Of a stretch of 64,000 nt of DNA, positions 56,191 to 63,753 are shown piece after piece; the stretch's first letter is position 1; each line of letters opens with the position of its first letter. Origin of the DNA: Saprospiraceae bacterium (GTDB lineage Bacteria > Bacteroidota > Bacteroidia > Chitinophagales > Saprospiraceae). Where the stretch lies: positions 124,001 through 188,000 of the forward strand of contig JABAQQ010000023.1 in the NCBI GenBank assembly GCA_019187225.1, in the 5' to 3' direction. Both the position numbers and the translations under genes were made by a program. The notes below the pieces were generated by a model. The model searched no databases, was not told the DNA's origin, and was given only the letters and a program-made list of their open reading frames with translations.

Positions 56191-56661
56191 ATGGCCGTTC
56201 ACACTCTGAGACGCGTACAGCGCCTGCCTATTACGCTGGAAAAAGCCTGGGACTTCTTTTCTTCTCCTTTGAATCTCAAAGAGATAACGCCCCCCTATAT
56301 GGGCTTTAACGTGAGATCGGACCCTGCATTTTTGCAAAAAATGTATGCCGGTCAGATCATCACCTACACGGTGAAACCCCTCTTCGGTATTCCGCTATTC
56401 TGGATGACGGAAATAACGCACGTGGAACCCGGACAATTTTTCGTAGACGAACAACGCGTGGGGCCATACGCGATCTGGCACCATCAGCACCACTTTAAGT
56501 CCATTCCCGGAGGAGTAGAAATGACCGACCTTGTGCATTACAAGATGCCACTCGGGTGGCTCGGCGATATTGCCAATTGGCTTTTCGTGCGCCGCCAGTT
56601 GAACGGCATATTCGATTACCGCCGGAAAAAATTAGAGTCCCTTTTTGGCAAAATGCCTTAA
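56191..56661 (+). CDS. SRPBCC (START-like) family protein
   Basis: 156 residues from the ATG at 56191. Helix-grip pattern: LRRVQRLPITLEKAWDFFSSPLNLKEITPPYMGF, YTVKPLFGIPLFWMTEITHV, FFVDEQRVGPYAIWHHQHHFKSIPGGVEMTDLVHYKMP. It is similar to ligand-binding cyclase/aromatase-type proteins of Bacteroidota, which bind a hydrophobic ligand. The frame is open upstream through the repeat, but that part is the 8-base repeat product. Its stop codon overlaps that of the FKBP gene on the opposite strand (56658-56661). Confidence 0.87.
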   Translation: MAVHTLRRVQRLPITLEKAWDFFSSPLNLKEITPPYMGFNVRSDPAFLQKMYAGQIITYTVKPLFGIPLFWMTEITHVEPGQFFVDEQRVGPYAIWHHQHHFKSIPGGVEMTDLVHYKMPLGWLGDIANWLFVRRQLNGIFDYRRKKLESLFGKMP

Positions 56662-57113
56662 AAATCAATCAGTTCAATCTCGAAGATCAGCACAGTATTC
56701 GGTGGAATGGAGCCACTGCCATAAGGCCCGTAACCAATAGCAGATGGCAGTAGGAAAGTGCCTTTGCCTCCCTTTTTCAACAAAGGTATCCCAATCTGCC
56801 ATCCTTCGATCAGGTTGGAGAGTGGGAAGGTAGCGGTTTCGTTGCCGGTCGTCTCGTCGAATACCGTGCCGTCGGTCAAATAACCTTTGTATTTCACTGT
56901 TACGGTAGACTGCTGGTTTGGGTGTCCGCCGGACCCTTCCTGAGTGATGATGTAATGCAGTCCGGCAGTGGTGGAATCTGCCGTGAGATTGTTGTCGGCG
57001 AGGTATTGTTGGATGATCCGGATGTCCTCCTCAAATTGCTCCTCCGGGCTGAGGACTTTATCGCTGCAGGAAAAAAGAACGAAACAAAGAAAAAAAAGTG
57101 TCAGATAACGCAT
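56658..57113 (-). CDS. FKBP-type peptidyl-prolyl isomerase lipoprotein
   Basis: 151 residues from the ATG at 57113 (MRYLTLFFLC...). Lipoprotein signal ending LFSC. A short helical spacer (EEQFEEDIRIIQQYLADNNL) precedes the FKBP domain: VTVKYKGYLTDGTVFDETTG, LIEGWQIGIPLLKKGGKGTFLLPSAIGYG and IPPNTVLIFEIELI. It catalyses cis-trans proline isomerisation in envelope proteins. The stop codons of this and the SRPBCC gene overlap on opposite strands. Confidence 0.94.
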   Translation of the reverse strand: MRYLTLFFLCFVLFSCSDKVLSPEEQFEEDIRIIQQYLADNNLTADSTTAGLHYIITQEGSGGHPNQQSTVTVKYKGYLTDGTVFDETTGNETATFPLSNLIEGWQIGIPLLKKGGKGTFLLPSAIGYGPYGSGSIPPNTVLIFEIELIDF

Positions 57114-57188
57114 GTGTTTCAAATTTTGGGCGGCGAAGGTAAGGCACGTAACGACTATTGCAAGCAGACACCAACGTATATTGACCCA

Positions 57189-57830
57189 TCATTCGCTTTT
57201 AGCCGCCCAGGAACATATCGGACATTTCTCCTGCTGATGCCCCCGCGCAGGACAGTACTGCCGACCGAAATAGATGATCTGCAGGTGGAGTTTGTTCCAG
57301 GTATTTTCCGGAAAAATGGCTTTGAGGTCGCGTTCCGTTTGCTCCACACTTTTTCCGGAGCTCAGCCCCCAACGGGCCGCCAAACGGTGAATATGCGTAT
57401 CTACGGGGAATGCGGGATGGCCGAAAGCCTGCGACATCACCACTGAAGCCGTTTTGTGTCCTACACCCGGCAACTTTTCCAGATCTTCAAAACTCTCGGG
57501 CACCCGGCCACCGTGTTTTTCTGCGATGATCCTGGAGAGCTCACTGATGGCTTTCGACTTGGAAGGCGACAACCCGCAGGGTTTGATGATCTCCCGTATC
57601 TCCTCGACGGGAAGTTGGGCCATATCGGCCGGGGTGTCGGCGCGGGCGAACAGGATCGGAGTGATCCGGTTCACGCGCTCGTCGGTACATTGAGCCGAAA
57701 GCACCACCGCCACCAGCAGTGTGAAGGCGTCCTCGTGGCGCAGCGGAATGGGCGTTTCGGGGTATAGTTCGTCGAGAATACGCTGGATTTTCGCTGCCTT
57801 TGCCTGCATGGCGGGAGGGACTTTTGTCAT
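57189..57830 (-). CDS. nth: Endonuclease III
   Basis: 213 residues; DNA glycosylase/AP-lyase for oxidised pyrimidines. The helix-hairpin-helix with catalytic Lys is LPGVGHKTASVVMSQAFG, and the catalytic Asp is in FPVDTHIHRLAARWGLS. The expected Fe-S region reads CPARGHQQEKCPICSWAAKSE at the end: only three cysteines, spaced C-x9-C-x2-C, with no fourth Cys, whereas E. coli Nth has C-x6-C-x2-C-x5-C. The start codon at 57830 directly follows the repeat arm. Confidence 0.92.
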   Translation of the reverse strand: MTKVPPAMQAKAAKIQRILDELYPETPIPLRHEDAFTLLVAVVLSAQCTDERVNRITPILFARADTPADMAQLPVEEIREIIKPCGLSPSKSKAISELSRIIAEKHGGRVPESFEDLEKLPGVGHKTASVVMSQAFGHPAFPVDTHIHRLAARWGLSSGKSVEQTERDLKAIFPENTWNKLHLQIIYFGRQYCPARGHQQEKCPICSWAAKSE

Positions 57831-57833
57831 AAA

Positions 57834-57927
57834 GGGTCATTAGGAGTCATTAAGCGTCATTCCCGCCGCATTCCGGGCGCGTCTACGGAAATCACGAAAA
57901 TCATGACTCCTAATGACTCCTAATGAC
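57834..57927. repeat. GTCATTAGGA-word hairpin upstream of nth
   Basis: The left arm 57834-57862 (GGTCATTAGGAGTCATTAAGCG) and right arm 57901-57927 (TCATGACTCCTAATGACTCC) are reverse complements around a GC-rich centre. The left arm ends three bases upstream of the nth ATG. TCATT words are shared with 5814-5836 and 59962-60040. Confidence 0.75.
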
Positions 57928-57931
57928 GATT

Positions 57932-58387
57932 TTAAATTTTTTCGAAGACAATTTCGTTGGTAGTGACGATGCCATTCTGGTTCACCTCGTATTCGACCGT
58001 CAGTTTTGAATCGGTCAATTCAACGATTTCAGCGTCGAAGCTCAGATCGCCGGATGTCACGACGAGATGCGTTTCATTTTGAGTGAGTTCCCAGGTACCC
58101 GTTTCTTGTTGGGGATCGATGGGATTGCACTTCGTAGCGCCTTCGTCGAGGACGAGTGTTCCGTCGGTATTGAATTCGGCAAAATCGTCTTTGTCGCAGG
58201 CGGGTGATTGGGCATAAACGTCTACCGTTTGGTCAACGCCATTGAAAGTGAATTTGGCCACCCAGGATGTTATTTTCCATTGGCCGTTGGTGAGTTTGTC
58301 TGTGTTGCTGGCATCGCTGTCTTTGTCGCAGGCGCCGAGGAAAAGTGCAAGACCGAGGCCAAGCAGATAAAAAACCGGTTTTTTCAT
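57932..58387 (-). CDS. Lipocalin-like lipoprotein
   Basis: 151 residues. Lipobox LGLALFLGAC at the end of the signal peptide. The mature domain has the lipocalin-like pattern of Bacteroidota: TNGQWKITSWVAKFTFNG, FAEFNTDGTLVLDEG, TGTWELTQNETHLVV and a final NEIVFEKI strand. Paired cysteines lie around residues 65-90. It is probably an outer-membrane- or periplasm-anchored binding protein; ligand unknown. Confidence 0.82.
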   Translation of the reverse strand: MKKPVFYLLGLGLALFLGACDKDSDASNTDKLTNGQWKITSWVAKFTFNGVDQTVDVYAQSPACDKDDFAEFNTDGTLVLDEGATKCNPIDPQQETGTWELTQNETHLVVTSGDLSFDAEIVELTDSKLTVEYEVNQNGIVTTNEIVFEKI

Positions 58388-58426
58388 AGTAACGCAGTGT
58401 TTGGTAAATGAATGTCGGATTGGATT

Positions 58427-59944
58427 TTAATGCCGGAAATGCCGGAATCCCGTCATAACCATCGCCATGCCGTATTTATTGCAGGCATCAATGGAGTCCT
58501 GATCCTTGACGGAGCCTCCCGGTTGGATGACGGCCGTAATACCCGCCTCGTGCGCGATCTCGACACAATCGGGGAAGGGGAAGAAGGCATCGGAGGCCAT
58601 GACGGCGCCCTCGAGGTCGAAACCAAAGGATCTGGCTTTGGCAATCGCTTGTTTGAGGGCATCCACGCGGCTGGGTTGTCCGCAACCCATACCGATGAGT
58701 TGGCGCTCTTTCACCAGTGCGATGGCGTTGGATTTCAGGTGTTTCACACACTTCACGGCAAAGATCAGTTCGCCGGCCTCTTTGGGAGTGGGGGCGCGTC
58801 CCGTGACGGTCCGGAGATCGGCTTCGGTTTCAGTCTTGAGGTCAGCATCTTGTTCCACTACGCCGTTGAGTAAGCTGCGGAAAGTGCGTTTGGGCAACTC
58901 GAAACTTTTGATCCTTAACAAGATACGCTGGTCCTTCTTTTTCAGCAATTCCAATGCTTCGGGGTCGAAATCCGGTGCGATGAGCACCTCGTAAAAAAGT
59001 TTGTTGATCTCCTGCGCCGTTGGGATGTCTACTTTCGCATTGGTGATAAAAATACCGCCGAAGGCAGAAACGGGGTCACAGGCAAGTGCGGCCTGCCAGG
59101 CTTCGAGCAGGGTGTGTCTCCGGGCTACACCGCAGGCGTTGGTGTGTTTCAATATGGCGAAGGCGGGTTTGCCCACCTGAAATTCGCGCATCAGTTGCAC
59201 GGCAGCGTCTATGTCCACCAGGTTGTTGTAAGAAATGGCTTTGCCACCCAATTTGTCGAACACTTTTTCAAAATCGCCGAAAAACACGCCGCTTTGATGG
59301 GGATTTTCGCCGTAGCGAAGAATATCGGAGCGGTGGATGCTGTATTTGAAAGAAATATCCGTCGTGCCTTCGTTGAACCAGTTGAAAATGGCGATGTCGT
59401 AATTGGATGTGACTTTAAAGGCGCGGCGGGCAAATTCGCGGCGGTTGTAGGCGGAGAATTCGCCGTTTTGTTCGTCGAGCAGGTCAAGGAACATCTTGTA
59501 TTCCTCTTTGGAGCCCACCACCACTACGTCCTTCCAGTTTTTGGCCGCAGCCCGGATGAGCGAAACGCCGCCGATGTCAATTTTTTCGATGATCTCTGCC
59601 GGATCATTCGACGTAGCGACCGTCTCCTCGAAAGGGTACAAGTCCACGATCACGCAGTCAATTTCCGGGATATTGTATTCGCTTAATTGAGCCAGATGCG
59701 CCGGTTCGCGGCGGGCAAGTATGCCGCCGAAAACAGCCGGGTGCAGCGTTTTGACCCGTCCGTCGAGGATACTGGGATAACCGGTAAGCGACTCCACCGC
59801 CGTGACGGGAAAGCCCAGTTTCTGGATATAGGATTGGGTGCCGCCGGTGCTGTACAGTTGAACGCCCAATTCGTGCAGGCGGCGGATAATGGGTTCGAGG
59901 CCGTCTTTGGAGTAGACGGAGATAAGGGCTGATCGGATTTGCAT
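58427..59944 (-). CDS. purH: Bifunctional AICAR transformylase / IMP cyclohydrolase
   Basis: 505 residues, catalysing the last two steps of IMP synthesis. The N-terminal IMP cyclohydrolase (MGS-like) begins MQIRSALISVYSKDG and has GGTQSYIQKLG and DGRVKTLHPAVFGGIL. The C-terminal AICAR transformylase has ILKHTNACGVARR, SAFGGI, CVKHLKSNAIALVKE and ASDAFFPFPD. The start at 59944 is chosen because an upstream in-frame ATG (59968) is part of the leader repeat 59962-60040. A TACCTTTG -7 box (minus strand, 60067-60060) would put that hairpin in the leader. Confidence 0.97.
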   Translation of the reverse strand: MQIRSALISVYSKDGLEPIIRRLHELGVQLYSTGGTQSYIQKLGFPVTAVESLTGYPSILDGRVKTLHPAVFGGILARREPAHLAQLSEYNIPEIDCVIVDLYPFEETVATSNDPAEIIEKIDIGGVSLIRAAAKNWKDVVVVGSKEEYKMFLDLLDEQNGEFSAYNRREFARRAFKVTSNYDIAIFNWFNEGTTDISFKYSIHRSDILRYGENPHQSGVFFGDFEKVFDKLGGKAISYNNLVDIDAAVQLMREFQVGKPAFAILKHTNACGVARRHTLLEAWQAALACDPVSAFGGIFITNAKVDIPTAQEINKLFYEVLIAPDFDPEALELLKKKDQRILLRIKSFELPKRTFRSLLNGVVEQDADLKTETEADLRTVTGRAPTPKEAGELIFAVKCVKHLKSNAIALVKERQLIGMGCGQPSRVDALKQAIAKARSFGFDLEGAVMASDAFFPFPDCVEIAHEAGITAVIQPGGSVKDQDSIDACNKYGMAMVMTGFRHFRH

Positions 59945-59961
59945 ATGCGAGGGTAAATAAA

Positions 59962-60040
59962 GGGTCATTAAAAGTCATTTAAGAGTCATTATTTCTGAAA
60001 ATCAATCTCTTAAAATGACTTTAATGACTCAAATGACCTT
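59962..60040. repeat. TCATTTAAGAGTCATT hairpin repeat upstream of purH
   Basis: The left arm 59962-59991 (GGTCATTAAAAGTCATTTAAG) and right arm 60010-60040 (CTTAAAATGACTTTAATGAC) are near-perfect reverse complements. The word is shared with 57834-57927. The arm overlaps an in-frame ATG before the purH start. Confidence 0.75.
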
Positions 60041-60059
60041 TATAATTTTTTAGAAGGCG

Positions 60060-60067
60060 CAAAGGTA
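60060..60067 (-). promoter_or_regulatory. Possible -7 element of purH
   Basis: TACCTTTG on the minus strand matches TAnnTTTG. No -33 TTTG lies at 17-21 bases. It is included because it predicts that the hairpin 59962-60040 is transcribed as the purH leader. Confidence 0.35.
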
Positions 60068-60164
60068 GCGCGATGCCGCGAAAAAAACGGGGAAGGTTTG
60101 TGCTTTTCCGCTGCGACTTGCATCTATCCATGCAAACAACCGTTCACCCAAACCTTTTTCTGTT

Positions 60165-61877
60165 ATGAAAATCCATATCTTCTTCGTTTGCCTTGCGCTC
60201 TTTATTTCCTCCGCCTGCGACCGTCATTACAGCCTTCCCGCCGAATCACAAAGTGTCACCGCGGCTCCGCTGCCGTCCGGCAGGGCGCTAAAAGATGCAA
60301 TGATTGCAAACAAACCGATGCCCCATCAACCATCTGTCCGGTTTGTCCCGCCAGTGGTAAAAGCCGATGAAATGGTCGCGGAGGAAAAAATGAAAAAAAA
60401 TGAAGCCGACGACCTGATCAGAGAAGGAGAAGAAGCGGAACAATACAATCCCATCGTGGAAAACCCTTTTCAGGATAGCCGCCTGGCCAATATTTCTACT
60501 TTTTCGATTGATGTAGATGCGGCTTCCTATGCCAATGTTCGGCGTTTTATCAACGATGGGATGTTGCCGCCTCCCGATGCCGTACGCATCGAAGAGATGA
60601 TCAATTATTTTGATTATCAATACAATGTACCGCAAGCGCAACATCCATTCGAAGTATATACCGAAGTATCGCCCTGCCCTTGGGAACCGAAGCACCGGTT
60701 GCTGCTCATCGGTCTGCAAGGCAAAACGATGGATAACGGCCAACTGCCCGCCTCCAACCTCGTTTTTCTTGTGGATGTCTCGGGCAGTATGGATGAACCC
60801 GACAAGTTGCCCTTAGTGCAGCAATCGCTCGCCCTGCTCACCGATCAACTCCGCCCTAACGACCGCGTGGCCATCGTTGTGTATGCCGGCGCAGCAGGGC
60901 TGGTACTCCAAAGCACTCCCGGCGCCGACAAGTTGAAAATAAAAGCCGCCATCGGTGAGTTGCAGGCAGGCGGCAGCACGGCAGGTGGCGAAGGCATCCG
61001 CCTGGCTTACGAAACAGCCCGCAAACACTTTATTTCCAATGGCAACAACCGCGTCGTGCTGTGCACCGACGGCGATTTCAACGTGGGCGTGAGCAGCGAG
61101 CAGGAATTGGTCAAACTTATTGAAAAAGAACGCGAGAGCGGCATCTATCTGACGGTGCTCGGCTTCGGCACGGGTAATTACCAGGACGGTAAAATGCAAA
61201 GCCTGGCCGATAAAGGCAACGGTAATCACGGCTATATAGACCAATTGAGCGAGGCGAAAAAAATGTTCGTGCGCGAATTCGGCGGCACGCTCTTTACTAT
61301 CGCCAAAGACGTAAAACTGCAACTGCATTTCAACCCACAACAGGTGGCGGGATACCGGCTCATCGGTTATGAAAACCGCCTGCTGGCTACCGAAGATTTT
61401 CACGACGATACCAAAGATGCAGGTGAAATGGGCGCCGGGCACCGCGTGACGGCACTCTACGAACTTATCCCGACAGGCCAGCCGCTCCCCCCGCTGTCCA
61501 CACTCGATTCGGCGCTCGTTGTCGTCATCGAGCCGGACAAATCGGTAAAGATCAAGCCGGACGACCTTTTTGTCGTGCAACTGCGCTACAAACAACCCTC
61601 GGGTACAGCGCCCAGTCAACTGCTCGAATATCGCCTGAACGCTTTGGCCCTCGATCGCCGCGATGAAAGCGATAATTTCAAAATAGCATCTGCTGTGGCG
61701 GAATTCGGTTTGCTGCTCCGCGATTCCAAATTCAAGGGCAATGCTTCGTGGGCCCACGCGCTTGCCCGGGCCAGGGAAGCGGCCAAAAACGATGCCGGGG
61801 GATACAGGGCCGAGTTGGCTGCATTGGTGGAAAAAGCTGGAAAACTCGCCGGGAAAGTGACAGCAGGCAGGAAATAA
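60165..61877 (+). CDS. von Willebrand factor A lipoprotein (YfbK-like, DUF3520)
   Basis: 570 residues. A lipoprotein signal (IFFVCLALFISSAC) gives a lipidated Cys near residue 18. A Pro/Ala/Lys-rich segment follows, then the YfbK-type N-terminal domain (ISTFSIDVDAASYANVRRFI). The vWA domain has an intact MIDAS (FLVDVSGSMDEPDKL, then GGSTAGGEGIRLAYETA and CTDGDFNVG). The C-terminal DUF3520 region (VQLRYKQPSGTAPSQLLEYRLNALALDRRDES, FGLLLRDSKFKG) is complete. MIDAS domains bind protein ligands through a metal ion; the partner is unknown. The start ATG at 60165 follows a short Pro-rich leader frame that is not used. Confidence 0.9.
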   Translation: MKIHIFFVCLALFISSACDRHYSLPAESQSVTAAPLPSGRALKDAMIANKPMPHQPSVRFVPPVVKADEMVAEEKMKKNEADDLIREGEEAEQYNPIVENPFQDSRLANISTFSIDVDAASYANVRRFINDGMLPPPDAVRIEEMINYFDYQYNVPQAQHPFEVYTEVSPCPWEPKHRLLLIGLQGKTMDNGQLPASNLVFLVDVSGSMDEPDKLPLVQQSLALLTDQLRPNDRVAIVVYAGAAGLVLQSTPGADKLKIKAAIGELQAGGSTAGGEGIRLAYETARKHFISNGNNRVVLCTDGDFNVGVSSEQELVKLIEKERESGIYLTVLGFGTGNYQDGKMQSLADKGNGNHGYIDQLSEAKKMFVREFGGTLFTIAKDVKLQLHFNPQQVAGYRLIGYENRLLATEDFHDDTKDAGEMGAGHRVTALYELIPTGQPLPPLSTLDSALVVVIEPDKSVKIKPDDLFVVQLRYKQPSGTAPSQLLEYRLNALALDRRDESDNFKIASAVAEFGLLLRDSKFKGNASWAHALARAREAAKNDAGGYRAELAALVEKAGKLAGKVTAGRK

Positions 61878-61883
61878 GCCTCG

Positions 61884-62037
61884 GGACGTTGGACGTTGGA
61901 CATTGGACTGTTGTCTAATGTCTAATGTCCAATGTCCAATGTCCAATGTCCAATGTCCAATGTCTAATGTCCAATGTCCAATGTCTAATGTCCAATGTCC
62001 AATGCCCAATGTCCAATGTCCAATGCCCAATGTCCGA
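61884..62037. repeat. Heptamer TCCAATG array with inverted head
   Basis: About 18 tandem copies of TCCAATG/TCTAATG/CCCAATG run from 61914 to 62033. The first ~28 bases hold GACGTTG/GACATTG, the reverse-complement version, so a hairpin can form with part of the array. It separates convergent genes (vWA and rmuC), beginning seven bases after the vWA stop. The words are shared with 49530-49654. The ORF here with repeated Ser-Asn-Val-Gln-Cys-Pro-Met units is an artefact of the 7-base period. Confidence 0.9.
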
Positions 62038-62084
62038 TTATTTTGCCCGCATACTTGGGATGGTTTGTTTCAGCACAAGAGCGC

Positions 62085-63398
62085 CTAAGTATTCACTCCA
62101 TCTTCCTCCAGCAATAAATCCCGTGGCAATGACTTGGTCGCACGCGCACCCAGTTCTCTGATCTTTTCGGCTTTCCCAATGAGCGTATCACCGGGACGTG
62201 CAGCATTGGTGAGTTTGTTCATGGCGTCGTCATAGGCGGTCCGGGCATTGTCGAGCCGGGCGCCGATGGTCTTTAAATCTTCCACGAAGGCAACGAATTT
62301 GTCGTAGAGCAAACCGCTTTGGCGGGCGATCTCGAGCACCGAACGGGCTTGTTTTTCCTGCTTCCACAGGTGGGCGACGGTGCGCATGGTGGCGAGCAGG
62401 CTACTGGTGGTCACCAGTACGATGTTGCGCTCCAGAGCATCGGTGAAGAGTTTGGGATCGGCTTGAGAGGCGACCGTTAGGGCGCTTTCGAGCGGAACGA
62501 ACAACAGCAGGTAGTCCGGCGTGTTGATCTGGTAAAGCATCTGGTAGTTGGTGCGGCTCAGGTTGTCCACATGACTGCGCAGGCTGTTGACGTGGGCTTT
62601 CAGGTGCTGATCGCGTTCGGCAGGATCGTCGGTATTGAAATACCGCTCGAAGGCCGTGAGCGATACTTTCGCATCCACGATCAGGTGTTTGTTTTCAGGT
62701 AATTGGATGATAAAGTCCGGGCGTTTGGCGGCCCCTTCGTCGTCGCGGAAAGTGGTTTGGGTAAGGAAGTGAATACCCTTTTGCAGGCCTGATTTTTCGA
62801 GCAATGTTTCGAGTTGAAGTTCGCCCCAATCGCCTTGTACCTTGCTCTGGCCTTTGAGCGCGGTGGCGAGGTTGTGCGCGTCGTGGCTGAGTTGCTGGTT
62901 GAGGGTGTGCAATTGTTCGATCTCTTTCTTCAGGCTCGTTTTTTCGCGGGTCTCTTCTAAGAATTTCCGATCCACGTTTTCTTCGAATTCCTTTATTTTT
63001 TCTTTCAGGGGACTTAGTACCTGCTGCAATTGCCGGGCATTTTGCGCAGTGAAACGCTCCGATTTTTCCTCCAGCAACCGGTTGGCGATGTTCTCGAATT
63101 CGGTTTTAAACCGCGCCTGCAACTGCTCCACTTCGCTTTTTTGGGTTTGCAGGGTGTTTTCTAAGTGATAGATCTGCTGTTCGCGGGCAGCGAGTTGCGC
63201 AAGCGCGTCGCGGAGTTCCTGTTCTTTGGCGCTGAGCCCGGCGCGCAGTTGCTCGTTTTGAGCAACAATGGCGGCGTGAAGTTCTTTGGGCACGAACTGA
63301 TCAGACGACAAGCCTGCAACGGGCGCGCGACGTTGCACCACGATAAAAAAGAGTATCAGCGCCAGGCCGCCGAGGATGAGATAGAAGTTGGTGTCCAT
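62085..63398 (-). CDS. rmuC: DNA recombination protein RmuC
   Basis: 437 residues. N-terminal transmembrane helix (FYLILGGLALILFFIVVQ), a long coiled coil (~45-190; EKEQELRDALAQLAAREQQI and on), then the RmuC PD-(D/E)xK-like nuclease domain: KVQGDWGELQLETLLEKSGLQ, FRDDEGAAKRPDFIIQLPENKHLIVDAKVSLTAFERYF, where PDF and VDAKV supply the catalytic Asp, Asp and Lys. Loss of rmuC in E. coli raises inversion between short inverted repeats, which is notable given the repeat content of this window. Confidence 0.95.
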   Translation of the reverse strand: MDTNFYLILGGLALILFFIVVQRRAPVAGLSSDQFVPKELHAAIVAQNEQLRAGLSAKEQELRDALAQLAAREQQIYHLENTLQTQKSEVEQLQARFKTEFENIANRLLEEKSERFTAQNARQLQQVLSPLKEKIKEFEENVDRKFLEETREKTSLKKEIEQLHTLNQQLSHDAHNLATALKGQSKVQGDWGELQLETLLEKSGLQKGIHFLTQTTFRDDEGAAKRPDFIIQLPENKHLIVDAKVSLTAFERYFNTDDPAERDQHLKAHVNSLRSHVDNLSRTNYQMLYQINTPDYLLLFVPLESALTVASQADPKLFTDALERNIVLVTTSSLLATMRTVAHLWKQEKQARSVLEIARQSGLLYDKFVAFVEDLKTIGARLDNARTAYDDAMNKLTNAARPGDTLIGKAEKIRELGARATKSLPRDLLLEEDGVNT

Positions 63399-63753
63399 GT
63401 TCCGGGCGTTTTGCAGGCAAATGTAGGATGGATTTTACTTTTTGTTTATTTTGGGGCGCTTTTAAAAATAAATGTTTTGAAATTAACATTTTCGCCCGCA
63501 GATTCGCGCGAACTGTTTCCCGCAGATTTCGCAAATTATTTCCCCGCAGATTTGCACAGATGTTTCCCGCAGATTTCGCAAATTATTTCCCCGCAGATTT
63601 GCGCAGATGTTTCCCGCAGATTTCGCGAACTGTTTCCCGCAGATTTGCGCAGATGTATCCCGCAGATTTGCGCAGATTTTTCCCCCATTACTTCGATGAG
63701 TAACGGGAAATATCGTCAAAATTCATTTAATTCACTATTAAAACACGCTTGCC
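63399..63753. other. 355-base gap containing a CGCAGATTT array
   Basis: No gene that I can support. The first ~90 bases are AT-rich; the remainder is mainly the array described separately. The ORF with Arg-Arg-Phe-Ala-type repeats is a product of the word period. Confidence 0.6.
63494..63685. repeat. Direct CGCAGATTTGCGCAGAT / CGCAGATTTCGC array
   Basis: About nine tandem copies of CCCGCAGATTTGCGCAG or CCCGCAGATTTCGCAAATT, in one orientation, spaced 18-30 bases with T-rich links. The same CGCAGATTT word makes both arms of the hairpin at 2926-3001. Unlike the other arrays, no long opposite arm is visible. It lies 70 bases before the GxxExxY gene. Confidence 0.8.

Noticed and set aside
55944-56309. 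ORFs within the octamer hairpin that run into the SRPBCC gene region
   Set aside because: Product of the 8-base period; the SRPBCC family similarity begins only after the ATG at 56191.
61903-62161. ORFs in the heptamer array with repeated Ser-Asn-Val-Gln-Cys-Pro-Met units
   Set aside because: The open frames result from the 7-base period lacking stops; both strands are open, there is no start context, and the array sits between convergent genes.
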